Assembly: GCA_004195305.1 (NCBI GenBank)
Contig: SDWN01000210.1
Span: 1-15,206, forward strand
From: Neptunomonas sp.
GTDB lineage: Bacteria; Pseudomonadota; Gammaproteobacteria; Pseudomonadales; Balneatricaceae
Reading direction: 5' to 3'
Length of the DNA: 15,206 nt
A model generated the notes under the pieces. That model was not told the DNA's origin and searched no databases. It worked only from the letters and a program-made list of their open reading frames with translations. Of the stretch, positions 6,425 through 14,149 are shown in pieces. Every line of letters starts with the position of its first letter. Positions within the stretch are counted from its first letter, which is position 1. The position numbers were made by a program, and so were the translations under genes.

Positions 6425-6776
6425 GTCACCGCGACGCAAACGGGCTATGGAACCGTGCGCGGGCGGCTCTGTATCTGAGCATGCCCTACCTTGAAAAACG
6501 CTGTAGGCGAGGTTGATGTGTGACTGGCGCATATCGACCCACAAGGGCGTGTCCTGAGCGTGTATATTTTGTATTATCTGCACCCGTGCGGCCCATTGTT
6601 GCAGCGCAGTCCAAATATCCGAGGATGATCGTCTCGGCAATGGATTAGGCGGCAGAATAGCTGTGATTGTGCGGATCAATACACGTAGTCATATCTCTTG
6701 GTAATAGCTCTTGTAAATAGCTCTTGTAAATAGCTCTAGTTAATAACTACAGACACTCATTTAGGAACTATGATCG
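6425..6776. other. Intergenic region without a recognisable gene
   Basis: About 350 bases after the LOG gene. A minus-strand reading frame crosses it but overlaps the LOG 3' end antisense and resembles nothing I know. The left two thirds show no clear structure. The right end holds the 13-base tandem repeat at 6701-6738 and the start signals of the next gene. Confidence 0.4.
6701..6738 (+). repeat. 13-bp tandem repeat (about three units)
   Basis: GTAATAGCTCTT is followed by GTAAATAGCTCTT and GTAAATAGCTCTA, then a decayed GTTAATAACT. The array is AT-rich and lies 38 bases before the start of the 95-residue protein, so it overlaps the place where a promoter would be expected. It could be repeated binding sites or a slippage-prone tract. 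Confidence 0.6.
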
Positions 6777-7064
6777 ATGGATTACGCTGATAGCGTGCAG
6801 GGTACTATCTCAACAGTCATCATCCGGTTTAACAAGTATCGACTGCCGCGCGTCTTGTCGATGAAGGAGCGAGTGCTCAACGGAGAACGATTGAGCGAGT
6901 TTGATCTTAATTATCTGGAGCGGGTGATTCGTGATATCCGCCATATCCGCCATATCTCAAAGAATCATCCGCGTTATCAGGCGCTGTTTGCGCAGGTGAT
7001 AGGCCTCTACGCCGAGGTGGCCGCTGCAGCGCTGGAAAATGAACGTTTGGCCAATCTTCCCTGA
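6777..7064 (+). CDS. Hypothetical 95-aa helical protein
   Basis: I do not recognise the family. The protein appears mainly helical: an N-terminal segment with ISTVIIRFNKYRLPRV, a charged middle (MKERVLNGERLSEFDLNYLERVIRDI) and an Ala-rich C-terminal helix (VAAAALENERL). A nine-base DNA repeat (6933-6958, ATATCCGCC twice plus a partial copy) gives the in-frame doublet IRHIRH at about 54-59. No signal peptide or membrane segment is evident. AGGA lies ten bases before the ATG. An out-of-frame ATG at 6770 is less likely to be used. It stands alone, with gaps on both sides. The codon pattern matches neighbouring genes, which supports coding. Confidence 0.6.
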   Translation: MDYADSVQGTISTVIIRFNKYRLPRVLSMKERVLNGERLSEFDLNYLERVIRDIRHIRHISKNHPRYQALFAQVIGLYAEVAAAALENERLANLP

Positions 7065-7172
7065 GCCCTGCCCAGATTCAAGACGCTAGCAGATCTCATT
7101 CGGCGTCAAGGCGGAGGCCGCATCGCTTGATAATCACTACAGATTCGTCCAGATTCGCATTACAGCCGCGCA

Positions 7173-7213
7173 GGAGACTGTCGGGCTTGGCCGATCGTAG
7201 CCAGGGAAATACG
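7173..7213. repeat. Fragment of the repeat-element terminus
   Basis: This 41-bp stretch starts GGAGACTGTCGGGCTTGGCC and matches the reverse complement of bases 36-76 at 39 positions. Similarity stops abruptly after 7213, and no matching opposite end is found before the nfo gene, so it appears to be a solo terminus left by deletion or partial insertion. The rest of 7065-7344 has no recognisable gene. Confidence 0.6.
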
Positions 7214-7309
7214 GGTTTTCCACACGACTGCATGGATGCAGGAGGTAGAGCAACGCAGCAGCGGTTGCCGAGTAGATCAGTGTTAAGTGCGACAGCCACC
7301 AGGGCTCGG

Positions 7310-7315
7310 TATAAT
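7310..7315 (+). promoter_or_regulatory. -10 element of a probable nfo promoter
   Basis: A perfect TATAAT lies 30 bases before the nfo start, with a poor -35 candidate (GCGACA, 7289-7294, 15-base spacing). The position fits a short leader that contains the AGGAG ribosome-binding site of nfo. Confidence 0.45.
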
Positions 7316-7344
7316 CCTCTGCTTGAATTGCAGGAGATTGAATT

Positions 7345-8199
7345 ATGAAGTTTGTTGGAGCCCATGTCAGTGCTTCCGGAGGGGTCGAGAATGCGCCCCT
7401 TAACGCTCACGCTATCGGTGCCAGGGCCTTTGCGTTGTTTACCAAAAACCAGCGTCGCTGGGATGCCAAGCCATTGACCGCGAAGAGTATTGAGGCGTTC
7501 AAGGGCAACTGTGAAAAATATGATTACCAGCCCGAACAGATTCTTCCGCATGACTCCTATTTGATCAATCTGGGCCATCCGGAGGCAGAGGCGCTGCAGC
7601 GGTCACGTAGCGCGTTTATCGACGAACTGCAGCGTTGTCAGCAGCTGGGACTGACTCGGCTCAACTTTCATCCGGGCAGCCACCTTAAATTGCTGAGCGA
7701 GAGTGATTGTCTGGATCGGGTGGCCGAGTCGATTAATATCGCCCTGGATGCTACCGACGGAGTGACTGCGGTGATCGAAAATACTGCCGGGCAAGGCAGT
7801 AATCTGGGTTATCGATTTGAGCATCTGGCGCAGATTATCGACGGGGTGGAAGATAAAGCCCGTATCGGCGTTTGCCTCGATACCTGCCATACCTTCGTAG
7901 CTGGCTACGATCTAAGGGGGCTCGCGGCTTGTGAGCAGACCTTTGCCGAGTTCGAACAGGTTGTCGGTTTTAGTTACCTACGGGGGATGCATCTTAATGA
8001 TGCCAAGGTCGATTTTGCCACCCGGGTCGATCGCCACCATAGTCTGGGGCAGGGCTTTATCGGTTGGGATTGTTTTAAATTCATCATGCGTGATCCGCGC
8101 TTTAATAGCATTCCTATGGTGCTGGAAACCATCGATGATACCCTGTGGCCGGACGAAATTAAGGCGCTGTACCTGTTGCAACAGGCCAAATCAGAATAA
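7345..8199 (+). CDS. nfo: Endonuclease IV (AP endonuclease, deoxyribonuclease IV)
   Basis: This DNA repair enzyme cuts the backbone 5' to abasic sites and removes blocked 3' ends, using three zinc ions in a TIM barrel. The 284 residues match the E. coli protein nearly one-to-one. All nine metal ligands fall at the classical positions: His69, His109, Glu145, Asp179, His182, His216, Asp229, His231 and Glu261. The family signatures VIENTAGQG (143-151), CLDTCHTF (177-184) and HLNDAK (216-221) are intact. A good AGGAG precedes the ATG by nine bases. The gene stands alone with its own likely promoter. The stop codon is only eight bases from a MITE-like element, whose hairpin may help end the transcript. 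Confidence 0.97.
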   Translation: MKFVGAHVSASGGVENAPLNAHAIGARAFALFTKNQRRWDAKPLTAKSIEAFKGNCEKYDYQPEQILPHDSYLINLGHPEAEALQRSRSAFIDELQRCQQLGLTRLNFHPGSHLKLLSESDCLDRVAESINIALDATDGVTAVIENTAGQGSNLGYRFEHLAQIIDGVEDKARIGVCLDTCHTFVAGYDLRGLAACEQTFAEFEQVVGFSYLRGMHLNDAKVDFATRVDRHHSLGQGFIGWDCFKFIMRDPRFNSIPMVLETIDDTLWPDEIKALYLLQQAKSE

Positions 8200-8207
8200 G
8201 TGGATAG

Positions 8208-8376
8208 CCTAGGAGGCTGTCCGAGAATAGGCCAACCTACTGCGAAATGCTCATTTCGGCCAGATCACACGCTCATTTTTGTCAAATAGAACCACTATTA
8301 TTCGCAAATGACCGAATAATCTGACTCAAAATGAGCATTTCTCGCTACGATCGCTATTCTCGGACAACCTCCTAGG
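8208..8376. mobile_element. MITE-like element, 169 bp with 23-bp terminal inverted repeats
   Basis: The left end 8208-8230 and the right end 8354-8376 are inverted repeats differing at one base of 23. Inner segments around GAAATGCTCATTT and AAATGAGCATTT continue the symmetry less perfectly. There is no reading frame for a transposase. CTAG occurs at both edges inside CCTAGG; it could be a 4-bp target duplication of the kind made by IS5-group elements or simply part of the repeat. It sits between the nfo stop and the start of a small AT-rich gene. The termini resemble bases 1-83 and 7173-7213. Confidence 0.75.
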
Positions 8377-8392
8377 GAGCTGGAGTCGCAGA

Positions 8393-8617
8393 ATGTTGAA
8401 GACTACGCATGATAAGAACTGCAAGACCTGTACCTATTTCAAGGTGCACGGCATCGTTGAGCAAGACCGCTTTGTGTTCTGTTCTAGAAAGAAAAGACAC
8501 TCAGGGACGTGCGGAGCAATCAAAAATGTCAAAGACTGGAATACAGTTTACTGCAATTATCACATTCTAAAAATTATCGAGAATAACGAAAAAGACTACC
8601 TGCAAGCATCGTCTTAA
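8393..8617 (+). CDS. Small cysteine-rich hypothetical protein (74 aa)
   Basis: I do not recognise the family. Cysteines at 10, 13, 30, 40 and 54, including a CxxC (NCKTC) near the N-terminus and an FC-x9-C spacing, suggest a small metal-binding, perhaps zinc-ribbon-like, fold; this is inference. The protein is basic in the middle (SRKKRH). The gene is visibly richer in A and T than its neighbours and uses AGA arginine codons and AAA/AAT heavily, which hints at acquisition. GGAG (8382-8385) with a 7-base spacer supports the start, and it lies just outside the MITE end. A clean terminator follows within a few bases of the stop, so it is probably a single-gene transcript. Confidence 0.65.
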   Translation: MLKTTHDKNCKTCTYFKVHGIVEQDRFVFCSRKKRHSGTCGAIKNVKDWNTVYCNYHILKIIENNEKDYLQASS

Positions 8618-8620
8618 GGG

Positions 8621-8652
8621 ATAAAAGCCGCTTTAAAACAGGCGGCTTTTAT
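8621..8652 (+). terminator. Rho-independent terminator after the 74-aa gene
   Basis: ATAAAAGCCGC (8621-8631) pairs with GCGGCTTTTAT (8642-8652): an 11-bp stem with a ten-base loop, the A-run and T-run lying within the stem base. The symmetry lets it work in both directions, so it may also stop transcripts coming leftward from the nap operon. Confidence 0.8.
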
Positions 8653-8664
8653 GTACCGGAAGTA

Positions 8665-8814
8665 CGTGCTGAAAACGACTGCTGCGTTTTCGGCACTTCT
8701 CACATCCTTGTGAGTCGGCCTAAAATTGCTCCTGCCTTTCAGGCACTTCCCACATCCATGTGGGCCGGCCTAAAATTGCTCCTGCCTTTCAGGCACTTCC
8801 CACATCCATGTGGG
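8665..8814. repeat. Three tandem 50-bp units, each ending in a hairpin
   Basis: Units 8715-8764 and 8765-8814 are identical at 49 of 50 positions; unit 8665-8714 is about 70% similar to them. Each ends in a six-pair hairpin with a four-base loop: CTCACA/TGTGAG in the first, CCCACA/TGTGGG in the others, a paired C-G / T-A change that preserves the stem. The first unit also has a GAAAACG/CGTTTTC hairpin. A period of 50 is not a multiple of three, so these are not protein repeats. The array lies between convergent transcripts, in the tail of the nap operon. Confidence 0.75.
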
Positions 8815-8868
8815 TCGTATGTCCCGAGAACCATGGATAGCGATCGGGGCGATAGCGGATCAGCGGGA

Positions 8869-9471
8869 TCAGCCATCCCAGCCTTCAACTCCAGACATAT
8901 CGGGCAACTCGTGAGCGATACCTTTGTGACAGTCGATACAGGTCTTCTCGCCGCTGGCCAGAGCTCCTTCATGCTCTTTAAAGCCGCGTGAGCCCTGCTC
9001 TGTGTAATCCATCGACTCCATGCTGTGACAGTTACGACATTCGCGTGAATCGTTGGCCTTCATTCGCGCCCATTCGCGTGCTGCCATTACACCGCGATGA
9101 TTGAGAAACTTCTCACGGGTATCGATTATGCCGGTAAGCTTGCCCCACACCTCTTTGCTGGCCTGGATCTTACGGATGATCTTGTAGACCCACTCCTTAG
9201 GCACGTGGCAGTCGGGACAGGTTGCCCGCACACCGGATCGGTTGCTGTAGTGGACCGTCTCTTTTAGCTCGGCGAAGACATTGTCACGCATCTCATGGCA
9301 GCTGATACAGAACGTTTCCTCATTGGTTTTCTCCAGTGCTGTGTTGAAGCCACCCCAGAAGATAACCCCCGCAATAAAACCGCTTAGTAGAAGCACGCCG
9401 AGAGCCGCTTTGGCTGGACTCGTTAAGACGCACCACATGCGGCTGATCATGCCCGGTTGTTTTTCACTCAT
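8869..9471 (-). CDS. napC: NapC/NirT-family tetraheme cytochrome c quinol dehydrogenase
   Basis: A membrane-anchored periplasmic protein that oxidises quinol and passes electrons to NapB/NapA. The 200 residues begin with a short cytoplasmic tail and one membrane anchor (about 22-43). Four c-type heme motifs follow: CISCH (55-59), CPDCH (85-89), CRNCH (145-149) and CIDCH (178-182), the full set for the NapC/NirT family. The conserved CHEM and CHVPKEW contexts agree. It is the last gene of the operon, 46 bp after napB, in the position usual for nap clusters that also encode NapGH. GAAGGGG followed by TTAGG provides the ribosome-binding region. Dedicated heme attachment by the Ccm system is required; no ccm genes are in the window. 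Confidence 0.96.
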   Translation of the reverse strand: MSEKQPGMISRMWCVLTSPAKAALGVLLLSGFIAGVIFWGGFNTALEKTNEETFCISCHEMRDNVFAELKETVHYSNRSGVRATCPDCHVPKEWVYKIIRKIQASKEVWGKLTGIIDTREKFLNHRGVMAAREWARMKANDSRECRNCHSMESMDYTEQGSRGFKEHEGALASGEKTCIDCHKGIAHELPDMSGVEGWDG

Positions 9472-9503
9472 ACCTAACCCCTTCTTCAGTCATTGGGTAA
9501 ATC

Positions 9504-9517
9504 GTCATCGCGATGAC
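9504..9517. other. Perfect 14-bp palindrome between napB and napC
   Basis: GTCATCG followed directly by CGATGAC, in the 46-bp gap before napC. With no loop it would need an unpaired centre as RNA, so it could be a protein-binding dyad or a small hairpin that tunes expression of napC relative to napB. Confidence 0.35.
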
Positions 9518-9973
9518 TTATTTAGCCAGGTCGCTGGTGGACTGATAGGTGTTCTCAATCAGTGGCTTGGCATTGGCCTGCGGGACATGGCACTGCTGGC
9601 AAAAATAACGCCGTGGTGATATATCCGCCAGAGCATGGCCATCGCGAGTATTGAAATGGGTCAGGCTGACCTTAGTGGCTCCTGACTCCTTGTAGCGATC
9701 CCAGCTGTGGCACGACAGGCACTTGTTGCTGCGCAGGTCGACCTTATAGTTACGAATGTCATGAGGAATTACCGGCGGTTGCTGGACGTAGTTACGTTTG
9801 ACCAGTATGTCGGAATCGTTATTTTTGGGCATCTCCGTTGCCTTCTTGGTGACATCCAATTCTTGGACGCCACGCAATGACTCCAGTCCACCGATGCCGG
9901 CGAACGCTGCGTAGGACAGCGATAAGCTACCCAGTGTTAAGGCCGCAGATAGGACCACGGTTGTTTTTTTCAT
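9518..9973 (-). CDS. napB: NapB, diheme cytochrome c subunit of periplasmic nitrate reductase
   Basis: Small electron-transfer subunit that docks with NapA in the periplasm. The protein has a Sec signal peptide (MKKTTVVLSAALTLGSLSLS then AAFA, cleavage about residue 25) and two c-type heme sites, CLSCH (85-89) and CQQCH (125-129). Conserved surroundings include PPVIPHDI (67-73) and the axial-histidine region GHALADISPRRYFC. The 151 residues match the usual length. Its start overlaps the napH stop by four bases (ATGA), which indicates translational coupling. Confidence 0.95.
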   Translation of the reverse strand: MKKTTVVLSAALTLGSLSLSYAAFAGIGGLESLRGVQELDVTKKATEMPKNNDSDILVKRNYVQQPPVIPHDIRNYKVDLRSNKCLSCHSWDRYKESGATKVSLTHFNTRDGHALADISPRRYFCQQCHVPQANAKPLIENTYQSTSDLAK

Positions 9974-10848
9974 GGGTGTTTCTCCATCCGGTTGGCAAAG
10001 CGACTGCCAAATTCAAATACGTTTACGGAACAAATATCGATACAACGACCACAGTTGGTGCAGTTGGGTGACAGGATCACCGGACCCTGGGGTTCATCGG
10101 AGCCCGGGGCTTTACCTTTTAACGCGGGTTTGATGACGTGTGGCTCGGGGCACACTGCGTAGCAGTCCATGCAGTCGTAACAGGCGTCACGGTCGCTGGC
10201 GATGATGCGAAGCGGGCTGGTCTTGCCGATCAGGCTGTAACAGGCACCCATGGGGCAGAGGTGACCACACCAGCCGCGCGGCAACACGAACAGGTCGAAC
10301 AGGAATACCCCAATAATCACTAGCCAGCCCATGCCCATGCCGAAGATCAGGCCGCGATGCAGTAGCGAGACCGGATTAACCAGCTCCCACACGATCGTGC
10401 CGGTGATCGCCGGTAACAGCAGTACCAGTGCCAGAATCCAGTAGCGCAATGAGCGCGATAGTGGAACCCGACGACGGATGCTTAGCTTGCGAGCGGCCCA
10501 GCCAGCCAGGTCGGTGACCGGGTTGACCGGACAGACCCAGCTGCAGAAGCTACGACCGCCGACCAGCCAGTAAAAACCGGCGACGATAGCGCTGCCGAGC
10601 AGCAGTGTGGTGATGGGTAGATGGTCGCTGGCCAGCGTTTGCAGCAACACAAACGGATCGCTCAGCGGCACCGTCTCCAGCAGCAGGCTGCTACTGAGAT
10701 TGCCCTTGAGCACCCAGTAGCCCGCCACCGGACTGGCCATAAAGAGCACCAGGGTGACCAGTTGACTAATCCGGCGCAATACCAGAAAGCGGTACGCACC
10801 GATATAGCCTTTGGTGTTGACGGCATCCATCCCCACCTGCAGGGTCAT
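9970..10848 (-). CDS. napH: NapH, membrane iron-sulfur quinol oxidase component
   Basis: An inner-membrane protein that with NapG forms a second, quinol-linked electron route to the periplasmic reductase. At 292 residues it is about the length of E. coli NapH. Four hydrophobic segments are visible (about 30-46, 78-96, 136-154, 168-188). Two cytoplasmic CxxxCP motifs characteristic of the NapH/NosR family occur (C102/C106 and C194/C198), followed by two [4Fe-4S] ferredoxin sites: C223, C226, C229, C233 and C263, C266, C269, C273. The gene overlaps napG by four bases upstream and napB by four downstream. Confidence 0.95.
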   Translation of the reverse strand: MTLQVGMDAVNTKGYIGAYRFLVLRRISQLVTLVLFMASPVAGYWVLKGNLSSSLLLETVPLSDPFVLLQTLASDHLPITTLLLGSAIVAGFYWLVGGRSFCSWVCPVNPVTDLAGWAARKLSIRRRVPLSRSLRYWILALVLLLPAITGTIVWELVNPVSLLHRGLIFGMGMGWLVIIGVFLFDLFVLPRGWCGHLCPMGACYSLIGKTSPLRIIASDRDACYDCMDCYAVCPEPHVIKPALKGKAPGSDEPQGPVILSPNCTNCGRCIDICSVNVFEFGSRFANRMEKHP

Positions 10849-11615
10849 AAGTTATCCTCCGGCCGGCGCACAGGCAACTTGAGCTGTGGTGGAATCAGAG
10901 ACTGACCTTGATTAGCCGTCTTCTCTTCCCAGCCCAGCCGGTAGTGCTGCCCCAGCTGACCTTTAGCCAGCTTGAGCGGTACTACTTTAATGGCCGCTTG
11001 CTCCAGCACGCAGGCCGCCTCACACTTTCCACAACCGGTACATTGGTCTGAATGTACGGTGGGCAGAAAACGCGCGTGGTGACCGGTACGGGTATTGCGC
11101 TCCATCTCCAATGTGATCGCCTCGTCAATCAGCGGACAGACGCGGTAACAGACGTCACAGCGCAATCCGAGAAAGTTGAGGCAGGTTTCCTGGTCGATCA
11201 GCACCGCCAGTCCCATGCGGGCGTCATCGATATTGTCCAAAGTTTGATCCAGTGCGCCGCTGGGGCAGGCTGCCACACACGGAATGTCTTCACACATCTC
11301 ACAGGGCACGTCGCGTGCGATAAAGTAAGGGGTGCCGTTGGCGATTGGATCCGTAATTTGGGCCAGTTTCAGGGTATCGTAGGGGCAGTCCCGCACGCAC
11401 AATCCACAGCGTAAACAGGCGCCGAGGAAGTCCGCTTCGGGCAGGGCACCGGGCGGGCGCAGCATCTCGGGTGCATGCGAGCGTGCATTGGTGGCCATCA
11501 GCCCCAATCCAACCCCCAGCGCGCCCATACCGCACAAGCCACGGGCAGCATCGGCAAAGAACGCACGCCGCTGGCGGCCGTCCTTGTCGAGTTGCTTGTG
11601 ATTGCCCTGGTCCAT
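10845..11615 (-). CDS. napG: NapG, periplasmic ferredoxin-type subunit
   Basis: A Tat-exported iron-sulfur protein that accepts electrons from NapH. The N-terminus carries a twin-arginine motif (RRAFF at 16-20) and a hydrophobic stretch up to about residue 40. Four [4Fe-4S] sites follow: C67/70/73/77; C105/108/113/117; C145/153/156/160, where the first cysteine is spaced out as in other NapG proteins; and C192/195/198/202. At 256 residues it is slightly longer than E. coli NapG, the extra length being mostly at the N-terminus before the twin arginine. An internal start nearer the RR motif is possible. It lies 41 bp after napA. Confidence 0.95.
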   Translation of the reverse strand: MDQGNHKQLDKDGRQRRAFFADAARGLCGMGALGVGLGLMATNARSHAPEMLRPPGALPEADFLGACLRCGLCVRDCPYDTLKLAQITDPIANGTPYFIARDVPCEMCEDIPCVAACPSGALDQTLDNIDDARMGLAVLIDQETCLNFLGLRCDVCYRVCPLIDEAITLEMERNTRTGHHARFLPTVHSDQCTGCGKCEAACVLEQAAIKVVPLKLAKGQLGQHYRLGWEEKTANQGQSLIPPQLKLPVRRPEDNL

Positions 11616-11656
11616 ATCAATACTCTGTTACTGACATTCAGTGGTTTATGCCTAAA

Positions 11657-14149
11657 TCAGGCTTTGACGATCTTGACCGCACACTTCTTGTAATCGGTCT
11701 CTTTCGACAACGGGTCGGTGGCATCAAGGGTGAGCTTATTGACCAGGCGGCTGGCGTCGAAGAACGGGATAAACACCAAGCCTTCTGGCGGACGGTTACG
11801 TCCGCGGGTCTCAACCCGAATCTTGATCTCGCCCCGGCGTGATACCACCTTGGCTTCCTGGCCACGGCGCAGGCCGCGCTTCTTGGCGTCTTCCGGGTGC
11901 ATAAACACCACGGCGTCTGGAACGGCGCGATACAGCTCGGGTACCCGGCGGGTCATGGTGCCGGTATGCCAGTGCTCCAGGACCCGACCGGTGGAGAGCC
12001 ACAGGTCATACTCTTGATCGGGCTCTTCTGCCGCCGGCTCGTAGGGCAGGGCGAAGATCACCGCCTTACCATCGGGCTTGCCGTAGAACTTGAAGTCATC
12101 GTCTTTGCCGACGTAGGGGTCGTAGCCTTCACGGAAGCGCCACAGGGTCTCCTTACCGTCGACCACCGGCCAGCGCAGGCCGCGCGTCTGGTGGTACATG
12201 TCGAACGGCGCCAGGTCATGACCGTGGCCGCGACCGAACTCGGCGTACTCCTCGAACAGCCCCTTCTGGATGTAGAAACCAAACTCGTTGGCTTCGTCGT
12301 TATCGAAGCCTTCGGCAGTTTCGCTCAGCGGGAACTGGTCGACCTGGCCGTTGGCGAAGAGCACGTCGTACAGAGTCTTGCCACGGTACTCAGGCTTTTT
12401 GGCGATCAGCTCTTCGGGCCAGACCTCCTCGACCTTGAAGCGCTTGGAGAACTGCACCAGCTGCCACAGATCCGACTTGGCCTCACCTGGTGCAGAGACC
12501 TGCTGACGCCAGAACTGGGTGCGCCGCTCGGCGTTGCCGTAAGCGCCCTCCTTTTCGACCCACATCGCGGTCGGCAGGACCAGGTCGGAGGCCTGCGCGG
12601 TCACTGTCGGGTAGGGGTCGGAGCAGACGATGAAGTTGTCCGGGTTGCGGTAGCCCGGCAAACCCTCCTCGTTCATGTTGGGCGCGGCCTGCATGTTGTT
12701 GTTGCACATGGTCCAATATGCGTTGAGCTTGCCGTCTTTAAGCATCCGGTTTTGCAGTACCGCGTGGTAGCCCGGCTTGGCAGGAATAGCGCCTTCGGGC
12801 AGCTTCCAGATCTTCTCGGCAGTGGCGCGGTGCTTGGGATTCTTGACCACCAGGTCGGCAGGCAGACGGTGGGAGAAGGTACCTACTTCACGTGCGGTAC
12901 TACAGGCCGAGGGTTGACCGGTCAGCGAAAACGGGCCTGAACCGGGGGTTGAGATCTTACCGGTCAGCAGGTGGACGTTGTACATCAGGTTGTTGGCCCA
13001 GACGCCACGGGTATGCTGGTTGAAGCCCATGGTCCAGTAGGACACCACTTTCTTGCTCGGATCGGCGTACAGCTTGGCCAGCTCCAGCAGCTTGTGTTCG
13101 GGGACGCCGGACAGCTTGGAGGTTTTCTCGACCGTGTATTCGCTGACGAACTTGGCGAACGCGTCGAAGTCGATCGGCGTGGAGGCGCCTTTATTGGGGT
13201 TCTTGGCTTTCTGCTGCAGTGGATGGGTCGGACGCAGGCCGTAGCCGATGTCGGTGACTCCCTTGCGGATGTTGACGTGCTTGTTGAGAAACTCTTGGTT
13301 GACGTTGCCGCTCTGGATGATGTAGTTGGCGATGTAGTTGAGGATCGCCAGATCGGTCTGCGGCGTAAAGATCATGTCGTTGTCGGCCAGTTCAAAGCTG
13401 CGGTGCTTGAAGGTCGACAGCACGTGAACGCGGACGTCTGGGTTGCTCAGGCGACGGTCGGTCAGACGCGACCACAGGATCGGGTGCATCTCCGCCATGT
13501 TGGAGCCCCACAGCACGAAGGCATCGGCGTGTTCCAGATCATCGTAGCAGCCCATCGGCTCGTCGATGCCGAAGGTGCGCATAAAGCCGCCCACTGCCGA
13601 GGCCATGCAGTGGCGGGCGTTGGGGTCGAGGTTGTTGGACAGGAAGCCCGCCTTCATCAGCTTGGAGGCGGCGTAGCCTTCCCACACGGTCCACTGGCCG
13701 GAGCCGAACATGCCGACCGCCGTGGGGCCTTTCTCTTTGATCACCTTCTTGAATTTTTCGGCCATGATATCGAAGGCCGCATCCCAGGAGATCGGGGTGA
13801 ACTCGCCCTCTTTATCGTACTTGCCATCGGTCATCCGCAGCAGTGGCGTGGTCAGGCGGTCTTCACCGTACATGATCTTGGACAGGAAGTAGCCCTTGAT
13901 GCAGTTCAGACCTTTGTTGACCGGTGCATCGGGATCACCTTGGGTGGCGACCACGCGACCCTTTTGGGTCCCGACCAAAACACTGCAGCCGGTACCGCAA
14001 AAACGGCAGGGGGCTTTGTCCCAGCGGATTTCAGAATCGCTGGATTTAGCCAGCAGGTTGGTTGCGGAGGCCGGAATGGACACCCCCGCCGCGACGGCCG
14101 TGGCAGCAATGGCATTGCTTTTCACGAACGCTCGTCTGGTTAACTTCAT
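11657..14149 (-). CDS. napA: NapA, periplasmic nitrate reductase catalytic subunit
   Basis: This molybdenum enzyme reduces nitrate to nitrite in the periplasm. The 830 residues are full length for the family. A twin-arginine signal (TRRAFVK, 4-10) and hydrophobic region end near ASA (27-29). The [4Fe-4S] cluster is bound by C48, C51, C55 and C83. The molybdenum-ligating Cys is C181 in ARHCMAS, followed by WGSNMAEMHPILWSRL, typical of NapA and not of membrane NarG. The bis-MGD contacts near GFNQHTRG and LTGKI, and the C-terminal LSTGRVLEHWHTGTMTRR segment, are intact. Its start overlaps the napD stop (ATGA), so chaperone and enzyme are translated together. Confidence 0.98.
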   Translation of the reverse strand: MKLTRRAFVKSNAIAATAVAAGVSIPASATNLLAKSSDSEIRWDKAPCRFCGTGCSVLVGTQKGRVVATQGDPDAPVNKGLNCIKGYFLSKIMYGEDRLTTPLLRMTDGKYDKEGEFTPISWDAAFDIMAEKFKKVIKEKGPTAVGMFGSGQWTVWEGYAASKLMKAGFLSNNLDPNARHCMASAVGGFMRTFGIDEPMGCYDDLEHADAFVLWGSNMAEMHPILWSRLTDRRLSNPDVRVHVLSTFKHRSFELADNDMIFTPQTDLAILNYIANYIIQSGNVNQEFLNKHVNIRKGVTDIGYGLRPTHPLQQKAKNPNKGASTPIDFDAFAKFVSEYTVEKTSKLSGVPEHKLLELAKLYADPSKKVVSYWTMGFNQHTRGVWANNLMYNVHLLTGKISTPGSGPFSLTGQPSACSTAREVGTFSHRLPADLVVKNPKHRATAEKIWKLPEGAIPAKPGYHAVLQNRMLKDGKLNAYWTMCNNNMQAAPNMNEEGLPGYRNPDNFIVCSDPYPTVTAQASDLVLPTAMWVEKEGAYGNAERRTQFWRQQVSAPGEAKSDLWQLVQFSKRFKVEEVWPEELIAKKPEYRGKTLYDVLFANGQVDQFPLSETAEGFDNDEANEFGFYIQKGLFEEYAEFGRGHGHDLAPFDMYHQTRGLRWPVVDGKETLWRFREGYDPYVGKDDDFKFYGKPDGKAVIFALPYEPAAEEPDQEYDLWLSTGRVLEHWHTGTMTRRVPELYRAVPDAVVFMHPEDAKKRGLRRGQEAKVVSRRGEIKIRVETRGRNRPPEGLVFIPFFDASRLVNKLTLDATDPLSKETDYKKCAVKIVKA

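Noticed and set aside
6293..6679. Minus-strand 128-aa reading frame crossing the LOG 3' end and the following gap
   Set aside because: Partly antisense to LOG, no recognisable motif, and no good ribosome-binding site. A decayed gene cannot be excluded.
8665..8814. CRISPR array
   Set aside because: Near-identical units are contiguous with no unique spacers, and no cas genes are present.
8710..8991. Plus-strand 93-aa reading frame over the tandem repeats
   Set aside because: It reads through the 50-bp repeats in changing frames and then runs antisense to napC; composition is not protein-like.
11897..14143. Long plus-strand reading frames (347 and 390 aa) opposite napA
   Set aside because: They are mirror frames of a strongly conserved gene with biased codon use, and they have no family features.
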